64,000 nt of DNA, taken from the NCBI RefSeq assembly GCF_051055405.1, contig NZ_CP167068.1, positions 2,480,001 through 2,544,000 of the forward strand. Direction: 5' to 3'. This stretch comes from Pseudolachnospira sp051055405 (GTDB lineage: Bacteria; Bacillota; Clostridia; Lachnospirales; Lachnospiraceae). Below are positions 8,290-16,606 of this stretch, piece after piece (the first letter of the stretch is position 1; each line of letters starts with the position of its first letter). The translations under genes were made by a program, and so were the position numbers. The notes under the pieces were generated by a model that was not told the DNA's origin, searched no databases, and saw only the letters and a list, made by a program, of their open reading frames with translations.

Positions 8290-10701
8290 TTAAGCTAATG
8301 TTTTTGCACCCAACATTCTGCCTTCCCTTGGCTGAGGCCGGAACAGCAAGAACAAGAGCGCTGCCACCACCGCGATGGCCGCCGCCGAACCAATTACATT
8401 TCCATTTCCGGAAAACAGCATTCCCAGCTGATAAATCGCCAAAGCTGCCGCGTAGGCAAAACCGCACTGATACCCAATGGCAAACCAGGTCCACTTGGCG
8501 TTATTCATCTCTCTTTTGATTGCACCGATCGCCGCAAAACAAGGCGCGCACAAAAGATTGAAAACCAGGAAGGAATAAGCCGCCAAAGGAGTAAAGGCCT
8601 GACGCATGTTTACCCAGATCTGCCAGCCATTTTCAGCAACTTCGTCAAAACCGCCAAACAAAACGCCGAAGGTGCCGACCACATTTTCCTTGGCGATCAA
8701 GCCGGTAATCGATGCCACCGCCCCCTGCCAATGTCCCCAGCCAAGCGGAGCAAAAATCCAGGCGATGGCATTTCCAATCGCCGCCAGGATACTGTCATCC
8801 ATCTCTACCATTCCAAAGGAGCCGTCCGCCCAGCCAAAGCTAGAGGTAAACCAAACCAGGATAGTCGCCAACAAAATGATGGTTCCTGCCTTTTTGATAA
8901 AGGACCATCCCCGCTCCCACATGGAACGGAGTACATTGCCAACTGTCGGCCAATGGTAAGCCGGAAGCTCCATCACAAAGGGCGCCGGATCGCCGCGAAA
9001 CATCCGTGTCTTTTTCAGCATGATTCCAGAAACAATAATAGCGGCAATACCAACAAAGTAAGCGCTGGGAGCCACCCACCAGGCCCCGCCAAACAGGGCT
9101 CCAGCAATCAGGGCAATAATTGGCAATTTTGCGCCGCAGGGAATAAACGTGGTCGTCATGATCGTCATTTTCCGGTCGCGGTCATTCTCAATGGTGCGGG
9201 ACGCCATGATTCCAGGCACGCCGCAGCCGGTTCCAATCAACATCGGAATAAAGGATTTTCCGGAAAGACCAAACTTACGGAAAATCCGATCCATGACAAA
9301 GGCTACGCGGGCCATGTAGCCGCAAGCTTCCAAAAACGCCAGGAAAAGGAACAGCACCAGCATCTGCGGCACAAAGCCAAGGACAGCTCCAACGCCAGCT
9401 ACAATACCATCCAAAATCAACCCTTCCAGCCACTCGGCACACCCAATGGCTTCCAGACCATTCCCGACCAGCGCTGGAATACTAGGTACCCACACGCCGT
9501 ATTCCGCTGGATCTGGCTCTTCTACAGCGGCTGCTTCCAGATAGGACTCATGCGTAACCGGAATCTCCGATTCCACATTTCCCTCGTCGTCATACAAAAC
9601 TGCGGTGGTCGTCAAATCTACCGCCGTTTCCGGTTCCACTCCGACCGCTTCTGCCTCTGCCTCAAATGCTTCCACAATAGCCGCCGGTTCCACATAGGCT
9701 TCCGCCGCTTCTTCATAATCCGCGGTTCCGATGCCAAATAGGTGCCAGCCGTCGCCAAACAAGCTGTCGTTCACCCAATCGGTTCCCCAGGTTCCAACGG
9801 TAGAGACAGACATAAAATATACGATAAACATAACCGCCGCAAAGATCGGCAGCGCCAGAAATCGGTTGGTCACAACGCGGTCAATTTTATCCGATGTTGA
9901 AAGCCGGCCGGCGTTTTGCTTCTTATAGCATCCCTTGATAATGGAAGCGATATAAAGATAACGCTCATTGGTAATAATGCTCTCCGCATCGTCGTCCATC
10001 TCCTGCTCCGCCGCCTGGATGTCCTTCTCAATATGGCTCTGCACATCTCCAGGAAGCTTCATCTGGGCCAAAACTTTTTCATCCCGCTCAAAAATCTTAA
10101 TGGCATACCACCGCTGCTGCTCTGCCGGCAGATGGTGAACCGCCGCCTCTTCAATATGCGCCAGGGCATGCTCCACCGCGCCGGTGAAACTGTGCTGCGG
10201 AACGGTTTTTGCCCCGCCTGCCGCCTCGATGGCCGCTTCCGCCGCTGCCTCGATACCGGTTCCTTTCAGCGCTGAAATCTCCACAACCTTGCAGCCCAGC
10301 TGACGGGAAAGTTCTTCTATATAAATTTTATCCCCATTTTTCCGAACAAGGTCCATCATATTGACCGCCACTACCACTGGGATCCCCAGTTCGGTCAACT
10401 GCGTTGTCAAATACAGGTTTCTCTCCAGATTTGTACCGTCCACAATATTTAAAATCGCATCCGGCCGTTCCTGAATGAGATAATTTCTTGCCACCACTTC
10501 TTCCAATGTATACGGAGATAAAGAATAAATACCAGGAAGATCTGTGATGATCACATCTTCCTTTTTTTTCAGCTTTCCCTCTTTTTTCTCCACGGTTACA
10601 CCAGGCCAGTTTCCAACAAACTGGTTGGCGCCAGTCAGCGCATTAAACAATGTTGTTTTTCCACAGTTCGGATTTCCCGCCAAAGCAATGCGTATCTTCA
10701 T
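8290..10701 (-). CDS. feoB: ferrous iron transporter FeoB
   Basis: This 803-residue inner-membrane Fe(II) importer begins with a G-protein domain: GNPNCGKTTLFNALTG (G1), ITDLPGIYSLSPYT (G3) and VNMMDL (G4). Two Gate regions follow, with MLIGTGCGVPGIMASRTIEN and MTTTFIPCGAKLPIIALI; the cysteines after the glycines are the conserved iron-path residues. A C-terminal membrane part ends in CAPCFAAIGAIKREM. An acidic, Ala/Glu/Val-rich insertion of about 70 residues near 320-400 follows the first transmembrane helix and lengthens the protein beyond the usual 650-780. Start: ATG after AAAGGATGG. Operon: feoA-feoA-feoB-small peptide. Confidence 0.96.
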   Translation of the reverse strand: MKIRIALAGNPNCGKTTLFNALTGANQFVGNWPGVTVEKKEGKLKKKEDVIITDLPGIYSLSPYTLEEVVARNYLIQERPDAILNIVDGTNLERNLYLTTQLTELGIPVVVAVNMMDLVRKNGDKIYIEELSRQLGCKVVEISALKGTGIEAAAEAAIEAAGGAKTVPQHSFTGAVEHALAHIEEAAVHHLPAEQQRWYAIKIFERDEKVLAQMKLPGDVQSHIEKDIQAAEQEMDDDAESIITNERYLYIASIIKGCYKKQNAGRLSTSDKIDRVVTNRFLALPIFAAVMFIVYFMSVSTVGTWGTDWVNDSLFGDGWHLFGIGTADYEEAAEAYVEPAAIVEAFEAEAEAVGVEPETAVDLTTTAVLYDDEGNVESEIPVTHESYLEAAAVEEPDPAEYGVWVPSIPALVGNGLEAIGCAEWLEGLILDGIVAGVGAVLGFVPQMLVLFLFLAFLEACGYMARVAFVMDRIFRKFGLSGKSFIPMLIGTGCGVPGIMASRTIENDRDRKMTIMTTTFIPCGAKLPIIALIAGALFGGAWWVAPSAYFVGIAAIIVSGIMLKKTRMFRGDPAPFVMELPAYHWPTVGNVLRSMWERGWSFIKKAGTIILLATILVWFTSSFGWADGSFGMVEMDDSILAAIGNAIAWIFAPLGWGHWQGAVASITGLIAKENVVGTFGVLFGGFDEVAENGWQIWVNMRQAFTPLAAYSFLVFNLLCAPCFAAIGAIKREMNNAKWTWFAIGYQCGFAYAAALAIYQLGMLFSGNGNVIGSAAAIAVVAALLFLLFRPQPREGRMLGAKTLA

Positions 10702-10730
10702 GATATCCTACCCATCCTTTCTATCTTATG

Positions 10731-10746
10731 ATTAGCCGAGGCTAAC
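10731..10746. promoter_or_regulatory. iron box between feoA and feoB
   Basis: ATTAG-CCGAGG-CTAAC is one mismatch from the GTTAG-N6-CTAAC box seen four more times nearby. It lies 30 bp before the feoB start and just after an intrinsic hairpin, so feoB may have an extra regulated promoter. Confidence 0.6.
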
Positions 10747-10757
10747 TCTTCTCTAAA

Positions 10758-10783
10758 AAAGTCGGGGCTACGGCCCCTTTTTG
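10758..10783 (-). terminator. attenuating hairpin between feoA and feoB
   Basis: On the minus strand GGGGC pairs with GCCCC and is followed by a run of six T. It lies between the second feoA and feoB and could uncouple levels of the small and large genes. Confidence 0.6.
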
Positions 10784-10814
10784 CTCGAATCAAAGAAATT
10801 CTTAGAACAATTCT

Positions 10815-11036
10815 TTACTCTACCTCAATCATCTCCGCGTCCGCTTTCCGCAAAGACAATTCATAGCCGCGCACTGTCACTTCCACAGGATCGCCCAAAG
10901 GCGCCACCTTGCGTACATAGACATCCGTCCCCTTGGTGATTCCCATATCCATAATCCGGCGTTTCACCGCGCCCTCGCCATGAAGCTTTACCACTCGAAC
11001 CGTATTGCCCGTTTTTACCTCTTTCAATGTTCTCAT
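10815..11036 (-). CDS. feoA: FeoA domain protein
   Basis: This 73-residue SH3-like protein stimulates or regulates FeoB. Visible family motifs are NTVRVVKLHGEGAVKRRIMD, MGITKGTDVYVRKVAPLGDP and VEVTVRGYELSLRKADA. I start it at ATG 11036 because AAAGGAG lies 8 bp upstream; an upstream in-frame ATG at 11060 overlaps the previous feoA. It is the second of two adjacent feoA genes, a common clostridial arrangement. Confidence 0.92.
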   Translation of the reverse strand: MRTLKEVKTGNTVRVVKLHGEGAVKRRIMDMGITKGTDVYVRKVAPLGDPVEVTVRGYELSLRKADAEMIEVE

Positions 11037-11056
11037 CCCACATTCTCCTTTCCAGA

Positions 11057-11269
11057 TCAAACCATAATTTTGCTGGCCATCTCTTTACTGATCGCTACAC
11101 GGCTGTCCTTGACATTTACAATCAGATTTCCTCCGATCGTAGAAATCACCGTGACGCTCCCCCCGGTTACAAATCCAAGGTTCTCCAGATGTGCGCGCAC
11201 CTCCGGTTTTCCACCTACTCTCTGAATCCGATTTTCCTCTCCTACATCGGCAAACGTTAACGGCATCAT
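11057..11269 (-). CDS. feoA: FeoA domain protein
   Basis: This 70-residue FeoA opens the operon: MMPLTFADVGEENRIQRVGG, KPEVRAHLENLGFVTGGSVT and LIVNVKDSRVAISKEMASKI. The domain is the same fold as the C-terminal SH3-like domain of DtxR proteins. It is divergent from its neighbour feoA (few shared residues outside the glycine positions), so the pair is likely old rather than a recent duplication. The upstream promoter carries two iron boxes. Confidence 0.92.
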   Translation of the reverse strand: MMPLTFADVGEENRIQRVGGKPEVRAHLENLGFVTGGSVTVISTIGGNLIVNVKDSRVAISKEMASKIMV

Positions 11270-11326
11270 GTCTCCTCCACCTGTACCTGTTCTGCAATGA
11301 AAAGCAAATCCATACTGGAATCATTA

Positions 11327-11342
11327 GTTAGATTCCTCTAAC
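11327..11342. promoter_or_regulatory. iron box downstream of the feo -10
   Basis: GTTAG-ATTCCT-CTAAC, a perfect inverted repeat in its arms, sits just downstream of the feo -10, about where transcription should start. Confidence 0.7.
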
Positions 11343-11349
11343 CATCTAC

Positions 11350-11378
11350 ATGTTAGCACCAACTAACCTTCATGTCAA
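11350..11378 (-). promoter_or_regulatory. feo operon promoter with embedded iron box
   Basis: On the minus strand TTGACA (11373-11378) and TAACAT (11350-11355) are 17 bp apart. The box GTTAG-CACCAA-CTAAC (11352-11367) fills the spacer and overlaps the -10, so a bound repressor would exclude RNA polymerase. Confidence 0.75.
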
Positions 11379-11396
11379 GCACTTTTTTCTCCCCCC

Positions 11397-11426
11397 TTGA
11401 ACCAACCATAAAAAATGTGTTATACT
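11397..11426 (+). promoter_or_regulatory. promoter of the DtxR-type regulator
   Basis: TTGAAC at 11397-11402, 18-bp spacer, TATACT at 11421-11426. It is not overlapped by an iron box, which fits constitutive expression of the repressor. Confidence 0.65.
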
Positions 11427-11473
11427 ATGACCTAAGGAGGGGCCCAGCATATGACCTGAGGAGGGGCCCAGCG
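11427..11473 (+). repeat. tandem repeat in the regulator leader
   Basis: Two 23-24 bp copies (each beginning ATGACCT and containing GAGGAGGGGCCCAGC or AAGGAGGGGCCCAGC) lie immediately after the -10. Each has an internal GGGCCC. They form the start of a leader of nearly 200 nt before the regulator ATG, in which I see no coding frame. Confidence 0.7.
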
Positions 11474-11621
11474 AAGCCGGGAGGAGTCCTGGGGTCGGAT
11501 TGTAGAGAGGAATAAATGAAGCTGGATTTGAAGATTCCTTAGGTCGGTTAGAAGCAAGTTTTGACTTCAGGATCCCACAAGAACGAATTTGTCCCTAAGA
11601 TTTTGAAAGGCGGTATGGACA

Positions 11622-11996
11622 ATGAAAATACAGGAATCTGCTGAAAATTACCTGGAAACGATCTTAATCCTGCACTTACGCAGCGGCGCGGTTCGCTCCA
11701 TCGACATCGCCAATGAATTGGAGTTTTCGAAACCCAGCGTCAGTGTTGCCATGAAAAACCTGCGCGAAAATGGATATATTGAAATGGATACCAGCGGCTA
11801 TATCACCCTGTTGGACAAGGGAAGGGAAATCGCGGAAAAGATATACGAACGCCATCGCCTTCTCTCCAACTGGTTGACTGCTTTAGGCGTAGACCCCCGC
11901 ATTGCCTCTGAGGACGCTTGCCGGATTGAACACGTCATCAGCGCTGAGAGTTTTGAAGCCATCAAAGCTCATGTGCAAACCCGTCCGGAAAAATAA
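11622..11996 (+). CDS. DtxR/IdeR-family iron-dependent repressor
   Basis: This 124-residue protein has the N-terminal winged helix (ESAENYLETILILHLRSGAV; SIDIANELEFSKPSVSVAMK) and the dimer/metal domain (ERHRLLSNWLTALGVD; DACRIEHVIS). Compared with MntR, a cysteine stands where MntR has Glu99 and the Glu and His that follow are kept. DtxR and IdeR also have Cys there, so iron rather than manganese is the likely signal. There is no C-terminal SH3 domain, as in MntR. It is divergent from feoA and very likely binds the GTTAG-N6-CTAAC boxes. Start: ATG after AAAGGCGG. Confidence 0.9.
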   Translation: MKIQESAENYLETILILHLRSGAVRSIDIANELEFSKPSVSVAMKNLRENGYIEMDTSGYITLLDKGREIAEKIYERHRLLSNWLTALGVDPRIASEDACRIEHVISAESFEAIKAHVQTRPEK

Positions 11997-12105
11997 CGCT
12001 TTCTCCATCCATTGTGATTTCTTCCGTTAACAAAAATAGAAATGCGTTTCAGGCATTTCATACCATTGCCTATAGGTATTGGATATCATTGAAAAATCAT
12101 TATAC

Positions 12106-12141
12106 AATGTAGGTATTCTAAAAGGAATACCTACATTTTTC
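12106..12141 (+). terminator. terminator of the DtxR-type gene
   Basis: AATGTAGGTATTC and its exact complement are separated by 6 nt and followed by TTTTT. A 13-bp stem this regular could also act as an operator for the next gene. Confidence 0.75.
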
Positions 12142-12176
12142 GCTTCTAAAATATGTTCTTGAAGGTGGTATCTGTT

Positions 12177-13214
12177 ATGAAATATGTAAAACTGGGAAAT
12201 TCCAATTTATCTGTGTCTTCGATCTGCATGGGCTGTATGGGCTTTGGCGACGCAAAAAATGGACAGCACACCTGGACCATCGACGAAGAACAGTCCCGCA
12301 AGATTATCAAACGTGGGCTAGAGCTTGGCATTAACTTTTTTGACACGGCCATTGCCTATCAAAGCGGTACCAGCGAACAGTACCTTGGCCGGGCTCTGCG
12401 AGACTACGCCAAACGCAGCGAAGTTGTAGTCGCTACCAAGTTTCTTCCCCGCACACCGGAAGAAATCGAGGCAGGGATTACTGGGCAGCAGCACATTGAG
12501 AGGATGTTAAATCGAAGCCTTACGAATCTTGGCATGGACTATGTTGATCTATACATCTATCATATGTGGGATTATGGAACCCCTCTTTATGAAATTATGG
12601 AAGGGTTGAATCAGGTGATAAAAGCTGGGAAAGCCCGCTATATCGGGATCTCCAATTGCTTTGCATGGCAGCTTGCCAAGGCAAATGCCTTGGCAGAAAA
12701 GGAAGGCTTTGCAAAATTTGTATCCGTGCAGGGACATTACAATCTGATCTTCCGTGAAGAAGAACGGGAAATGGTTCCTTATTGCAGAGAGGAAAACATT
12801 GCCTTGACGCCGTACAGCTCTCTTGCTGGGGGACGCCTCGCGAGGCGCCCCGGCGAAACTTCCAAGCGAATGACCGAAGACAGCTATGCCAAATTGAAAT
12901 ACGACGGCATGGGCGAACAAGATAACGAAATCATAAAACGGGTGATGGAGTTAGCCGCAAAGAAAGGAGTTTCTATGACAGAACTTTCTCTCGCATGGCT
13001 TCTGACAAAAACAACCGCTCCCGTTGTAGGCGCCACGAAACTGCACCATGTAGAAGGTGCCGCAAAAGCCGTCGAAGTCACGCTGACTCAGGAAGAACTC
13101 GCATACCTGGAAGAGCCTTACGTCCCTCATCCTCTTGTGGGCGTCATGGCTCAAAATACCGCAGAAAGCAAACAGGAAAAGCACGTCTGGTCTACCGGAA
13201 ATCAAAAAATTTAA
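12177..13214 (+). CDS. aldo/keto reductase
   Basis: This 345-residue cytosolic NADPH-dependent reductase shows the AKR (beta/alpha)8 signatures: NFFDTAIAYQSGTSEQYLGR (Asp and Tyr of the catalytic tetrad), VVATKF (Lys) and YVDLYIYHMWD (His). C-terminal KTTAPVVGATKLHHVEGAAK is the cofactor-phosphate site. It is closest in style to the YajO/Tas-like AKR subgroup; the substrate cannot be told. I start at ATG 12177 after AAGGTGG, not at the longer frame. It stands alone between a terminator and a convergent gene. Confidence 0.9.
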   Translation: MKYVKLGNSNLSVSSICMGCMGFGDAKNGQHTWTIDEEQSRKIIKRGLELGINFFDTAIAYQSGTSEQYLGRALRDYAKRSEVVVATKFLPRTPEEIEAGITGQQHIERMLNRSLTNLGMDYVDLYIYHMWDYGTPLYEIMEGLNQVIKAGKARYIGISNCFAWQLAKANALAEKEGFAKFVSVQGHYNLIFREEEREMVPYCREENIALTPYSSLAGGRLARRPGETSKRMTEDSYAKLKYDGMGEQDNEIIKRVMELAAKKGVSMTELSLAWLLTKTTAPVVGATKLHHVEGAAKAVEVTLTQEELAYLEEPYVPHPLVGVMAQNTAESKQEKHVWSTGNQKI

Positions 13215-13299
13215 CAGGCGGCCATGCAGCAATTGGACGATTCTACCCGATATTGGTCCATCTTAGAAAAGCCTTTTTCTCTAATAGAATAAGAAATGC

Positions 13300-13587
13300 T
13301 TATCCAAAAAAACATCGTTCTTTCAACACCGCATGCAAAGCTGTCGCGCTGCTGCCATGAACTCTAGCGATCGGCACATGATTGCGCTTTGCTTCCTGGG
13401 AGGCGCTAATTACCATCTTATGGGACACCGTATTCGTAAATAGAATCAACAGATCCGGACATCCCAATTTTCGTTTTAACGATCCATTTTCTTTTGTAAA
13501 CACTTTTGCCTTACAGCCATACTGTTTACAGATGCTTTCATATTGGCAAGCCATTCCTTCATTGCCTCCCACAATTACAACGCTCAT
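13300..13587 (-). CDS. DUF2325 protein, iron-box controlled
   Basis: This 95-residue protein is a single DUF2325 domain: MSVVIVGGNEGMACQYESIC at the start, then LLILFTNTVSHKMVISASQE and PIARVHGSSATALHAVLKE. The domain looks like a small Rossmann-like fold and its function is unknown. Two iron boxes and a good promoter lie upstream, so it should be derepressed together with feo when iron is low. A role in iron or metal homeostasis is inferred only from that. Confidence 0.85.
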   Translation of the reverse strand: MSVVIVGGNEGMACQYESICKQYGCKAKVFTKENGSLKRKLGCPDLLILFTNTVSHKMVISASQEAKRNHVPIARVHGSSATALHAVLKERCFFG

Positions 13588-13663
13588 TTTTGTCCCCTTT
13601 CCGCCGCAATATTACTTTAATTGCGGCCCCTATATCGTCCCTTTTGTGACACGATGCTTGGCG

Positions 13664-13679
13664 GTTAGTTTTTACTAAC
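13664..13679. promoter_or_regulatory. iron box upstream of the DUF2325 gene
   Basis: GTTAG-TTTTTA-CTAAC, a perfect inverted repeat (arms extend to GTTAGT/ACTAAC), 77 bp before the start codon. Confidence 0.7.
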
Positions 13680-13726
13680 TTATGAGCAAAAAAATAAAAT
13701 TTTCCTATTTTATCTGCTGACATTTA

Positions 13727-13742
13727 GTTAGTTTTCGCTAAC
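13727..13742. promoter_or_regulatory. second iron box upstream of the DUF2325 gene
   Basis: GTTAG-TTTTCG-CTAAC lies about 8 bp downstream of the -10, at the expected transcription start. Confidence 0.7.
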
Positions 13743-13750
13743 TCATTTCA

Positions 13751-13779
13751 AAAATAGCATATTTCCCCTTTTCTGTCAA
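13751..13779 (-). promoter_or_regulatory. promoter of the DUF2325 gene
   Basis: On the minus strand TTGACA (13774-13779), a 17-bp spacer and TATTTT (13751-13756). It overlaps the stop of the MATE gene. Confidence 0.65.
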
Positions 13780-15113
13780 GCATTTTTCTTTCCTTGCTTT
13801 CTTACTCTTTCTTTCCACACAACTCGCCCCACATACAAGGCAAGCATTACCCCCCAGGAGGCTGCCTCTGCATAAGCGATGATTAAATTTCCCACCACGG
13901 AAGCAAACCCATAGGAAAACAAAATACGGAATGCTAAGGAAATTATAACAACCAGGCTGGAATAAAATACATCCCCCATTCCTTCCAGATATCCGCGAAT
14001 AGACATGGAAATGCCATACACCACATAAAAATTCGCGATCCCCCGGAAAAAGTTTCTGCCAATCTCTGTAGCCTCCACACCGACGCCAAACATAGCGATT
14101 AAAGGACCGCCCGCCTGAATCACAAGGCCAGTCAAAACCAGGGACACCGCCGCCATAATCATTGTTCCCGTCTTAACTACCTTCGGTATCTCTTCCTGTT
14201 TTCCAGCCCCATGATTCTGGGCTACCATGGTAGAAATACCGGAGCTAAGATTGATCATTGGGAGAAAAATAATGGTATCTACCCGGTATGCTGTGGTGAT
14301 AGCCGCCACTGTCTGCATCCCAAATCCGTTCATAAAATTTTGCAAAAGCAATTTTCCAAAAGCATTAACACAGGACTGTATCATGGGCGGAAAGCCGAGG
14401 CATGCCCCCTCTTTTATCACCGTTCTATCAGATTTCCATCCAGACAAGCGAATCCTCAAAAATTCATATTTTCTACTGTAGAGGATAATGTATCCGGTCA
14501 TGGCCATCTGCGCCGCCACCGTTGCAATGGCCGCGCCTTTTACTCCCATTGAAAAACCTGCGACCAAAATCACATCCAAAAGCACATTGACAGCAGAAGA
14601 ACAAAGGATAGAAAAAAACGGAGCTCGACTATTGCCCACGCCTCGAATTGCCGCTGTATAGACATTGTACACCGCCATAACGGGAACTCCGATCAGTATG
14701 ATCCGCAGATAATCCGCCGCCATCTGAATCGTATCCGAAGGAGTATTGAGAAGTCGAAGGAATGGCTCCGCGCTTACTATCCCTATCCCTGCTAAAATCA
14801 AGAAGACCATCCCAAGAATCACGGTAAAAGAAGAAAGCATTTTGGTAATTGCTTCGTTCTTTCCACCGCCAAACTGCTGCGCAAACAGCACGCCCAATCC
14901 AAGGGTAAATCCATTAATAGCCAACAAAAATAAATGGCTGATCGTACCGGTTGCCCCAATCGCCGCCAACGCGTTTTCCCCTACTACATTTCCAACAATA
15001 AAAGCATCCGCCCAATTATAAAGCTGCTGCAAAATCCCACTCAAAATCAACGGCACGCAAAATTTGATCAGCGTAACAGCCACTGTTTCCGGCTTCTTTT
15101 CTTTTGGATGCAC
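13776..15113 (-). CDS. MATE family efflux transporter
   Basis: This protein of about 445 residues with 12 predicted helices exports drugs or metabolites using a Na+ or H+ gradient. Family features are FCVPLILSGILQQLYNWADA and IVGNVVGENALAAIGATGTI at the start, and the duplicated second half with INLSSGISTMVAQNHGAGKQ. I prefer the GTG at 15113, because AAAGGAGG lies 8 bp upstream; a GTG at 15122 would overlap it. It is separated from mgtE by a strong hairpin, so it is probably its own unit. Confidence 0.92.
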   Translation of the reverse strand: MHPKEKKPETVAVTLIKFCVPLILSGILQQLYNWADAFIVGNVVGENALAAIGATGTISHLFLLAINGFTLGLGVLFAQQFGGGKNEAITKMLSSFTVILGMVFLILAGIGIVSAEPFLRLLNTPSDTIQMAADYLRIILIGVPVMAVYNVYTAAIRGVGNSRAPFFSILCSSAVNVLLDVILVAGFSMGVKGAAIATVAAQMAMTGYIILYSRKYEFLRIRLSGWKSDRTVIKEGACLGFPPMIQSCVNAFGKLLLQNFMNGFGMQTVAAITTAYRVDTIIFLPMINLSSGISTMVAQNHGAGKQEEIPKVVKTGTMIMAAVSLVLTGLVIQAGGPLIAMFGVGVEATEIGRNFFRGIANFYVVYGISMSIRGYLEGMGDVFYSSLVVIISLAFRILFSYGFASVVGNLIIAYAEAASWGVMLALYVGRVVWKERVRKQGKKNA

Positions 15114-15142
15114 GGATCTCACCTCCTTTATTTAAAAGAAAA

Positions 15143-15199
15143 GCGTCCAACAGCTACCATACAACCATATGTTGTACCACAGGGGTAACTTTTGAACGC
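15143..15199 (-). terminator. long imperfect hairpin after mgtE
   Basis: Arms of 16 nt (GCGTTCAAAAGTTACC against GGTAGCTGTTGGACGC on the minus strand) pair at 13 positions, with an inner ACAAC/GTTGT stem, and are followed by a T-rich stretch on the minus strand. It ends the mgtE transcript just before MATE. Confidence 0.65.
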
Positions 15200-15226
15200 C
15201 TCACTTTCTTATTCTGTTTTTCGATG

Positions 15227-16561
15227 CTACATATGAAAAATCAACGCCGCCACAGCAAAATAAATCATCAGAGAAACTGCGTCCACAATCGTCGTGATAA
15301 ACGGACTTGCCATCACCGCGGGGTCAAAGCCAATTTTCTTTGCCAGCGCCGGCAGGGTACACCCCACCAGTTTGGCCACACAGACCGCCGCAAAAATCGT
15401 AACCGCGACCACCAAAGCCGTCAGCATATCCTTTCGATCCACCACCATCACTTTTGCAAAACAGATCACGGACAAGGTCGCGCCGCAACAAACCGCCACG
15501 CGAAATTCCTTCCAAATGACGGACGGCATGTCCCGGTACTCGATCTCATTGAGAGAAAGTCCGCGAATGATGGTCACCGATGCCTGTCCTCCCGCGTTTC
15601 CGCCGGTATCCATTAACATAGGAATAAAGGCGATCAGCGACGGCACCACTGCCAGAGCGCTCTCAAAGTGGTTTAAAATCATGCTGGTAAAGGTCGCCGA
15701 AATCATCAAAAACATCAGCCAAGGGATTCTCTTCTTATAGGTCTCCCAAACGCCCGTCTTCATATAAGGCCGGTCCGTAGGCATGATAGCCGCCATCTTT
15801 TCAATATCCTCGGTGGCCTCTTCCTGCATAACGTCCATGATATCATCGAAGGTGATGATTCCCACCAGCCGCTGCTCCATATCCACCACCGGCAGCGCCA
15901 GCAAATCGTACTTTTTAAAGGTTTCCACCACTGCTTCCTGATCTTCCAGCGTAGTCGCATAGATGATATTGGTCTCCATGATGTCCTCAATGACATCTTC
16001 ATAATTGGAAAGCAGCAGCGTCTTTACCGAAACTAAACCCAGCAGCGTTCGGTTCTGATCCACCACATAACAGGTATAAATCGTCTCTTTGTTCACGCCG
16101 GTACGGCGAATCCGAGTGAACGCATCGAGCACTGTCATATCTTTTCGCAGATCTACGTACTCAATGGTCATCAAACTTCCAGCGGAATCATCTGGGTATT
16201 GAAGGATACCGTTGATCCGCATCCGCAGCTCCGGGTCTGTATGCTTTAAAATCCTCTTGACCACATTGGCGGGCATCTCTTCAATAATATCTACCGTATC
16301 GTCCAGATAAATCTGATCCATCACCGTTTTTAGCTCTTGATCGCTGAAGCTCGTAATCAAAAGCTCCTGCATATCGGAATCCATCTCGACAAACACATCC
16401 GCCGCCAGCTCCTTTGGCAAAATCCGGAACATCAAAGGCAGCTCTTCCTCCGGAATATCTTCCAGCATATTTGCAATATCGAAAGGTTCCATATTTTTTA
16501 ATAACTCCCGGAGCTCGCTGAATCTCCTTTGCTCCAAAAGTTCCATCGCCTGTTTCTCCAT
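15227..16561 (-). CDS. mgtE: magnesium transporter MgtE
   Basis: This 444-residue Mg2+ channel has an N-terminal superhelical domain (LREL..., MLEDIPEEELPLMFRILPKE), two CBS domains at about 130-255 (TCYVVDQNRTLLGLVSVKTL; LLALPVVDMEQRLVGIITFD) and five C-terminal helices with the pore motif FIPMLMDTGGNAGGQASVTI. The cytoplasmic domains sense Mg2+ and close the pore. Length and order are normal. No magnesium riboswitch fits in the 45 bp upstream. It probably shares a transcript with the YjjG-like phosphatase. Confidence 0.95.
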   Translation of the reverse strand: MEKQAMELLEQRRFSELRELLKNMEPFDIANMLEDIPEEELPLMFRILPKELAADVFVEMDSDMQELLITSFSDQELKTVMDQIYLDDTVDIIEEMPANVVKRILKHTDPELRMRINGILQYPDDSAGSLMTIEYVDLRKDMTVLDAFTRIRRTGVNKETIYTCYVVDQNRTLLGLVSVKTLLLSNYEDVIEDIMETNIIYATTLEDQEAVVETFKKYDLLALPVVDMEQRLVGIITFDDIMDVMQEEATEDIEKMAAIMPTDRPYMKTGVWETYKKRIPWLMFLMISATFTSMILNHFESALAVVPSLIAFIPMLMDTGGNAGGQASVTIIRGLSLNEIEYRDMPSVIWKEFRVAVCCGATLSVICFAKVMVVDRKDMLTALVVAVTIFAAVCVAKLVGCTLPALAKKIGFDPAVMASPFITTIVDAVSLMIYFAVAALIFHM

Positions 16562-16606
16562 CGTAGCCTCCCTTCTACGCGGAGGCGGCGCGTCCCCGCC
16601 CCTTCG

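Noticed and set aside
8731..9741. Long open frame opposite feoB (336 codons)
   Set aside because: It is antisense to clear FeoB coding sequence and has no recognisable domain.
16562..16606. Magnesium riboswitch before mgtE
   Set aside because: The gap to the upstream gene is only 45 bp, too short for a ykoK-type element.
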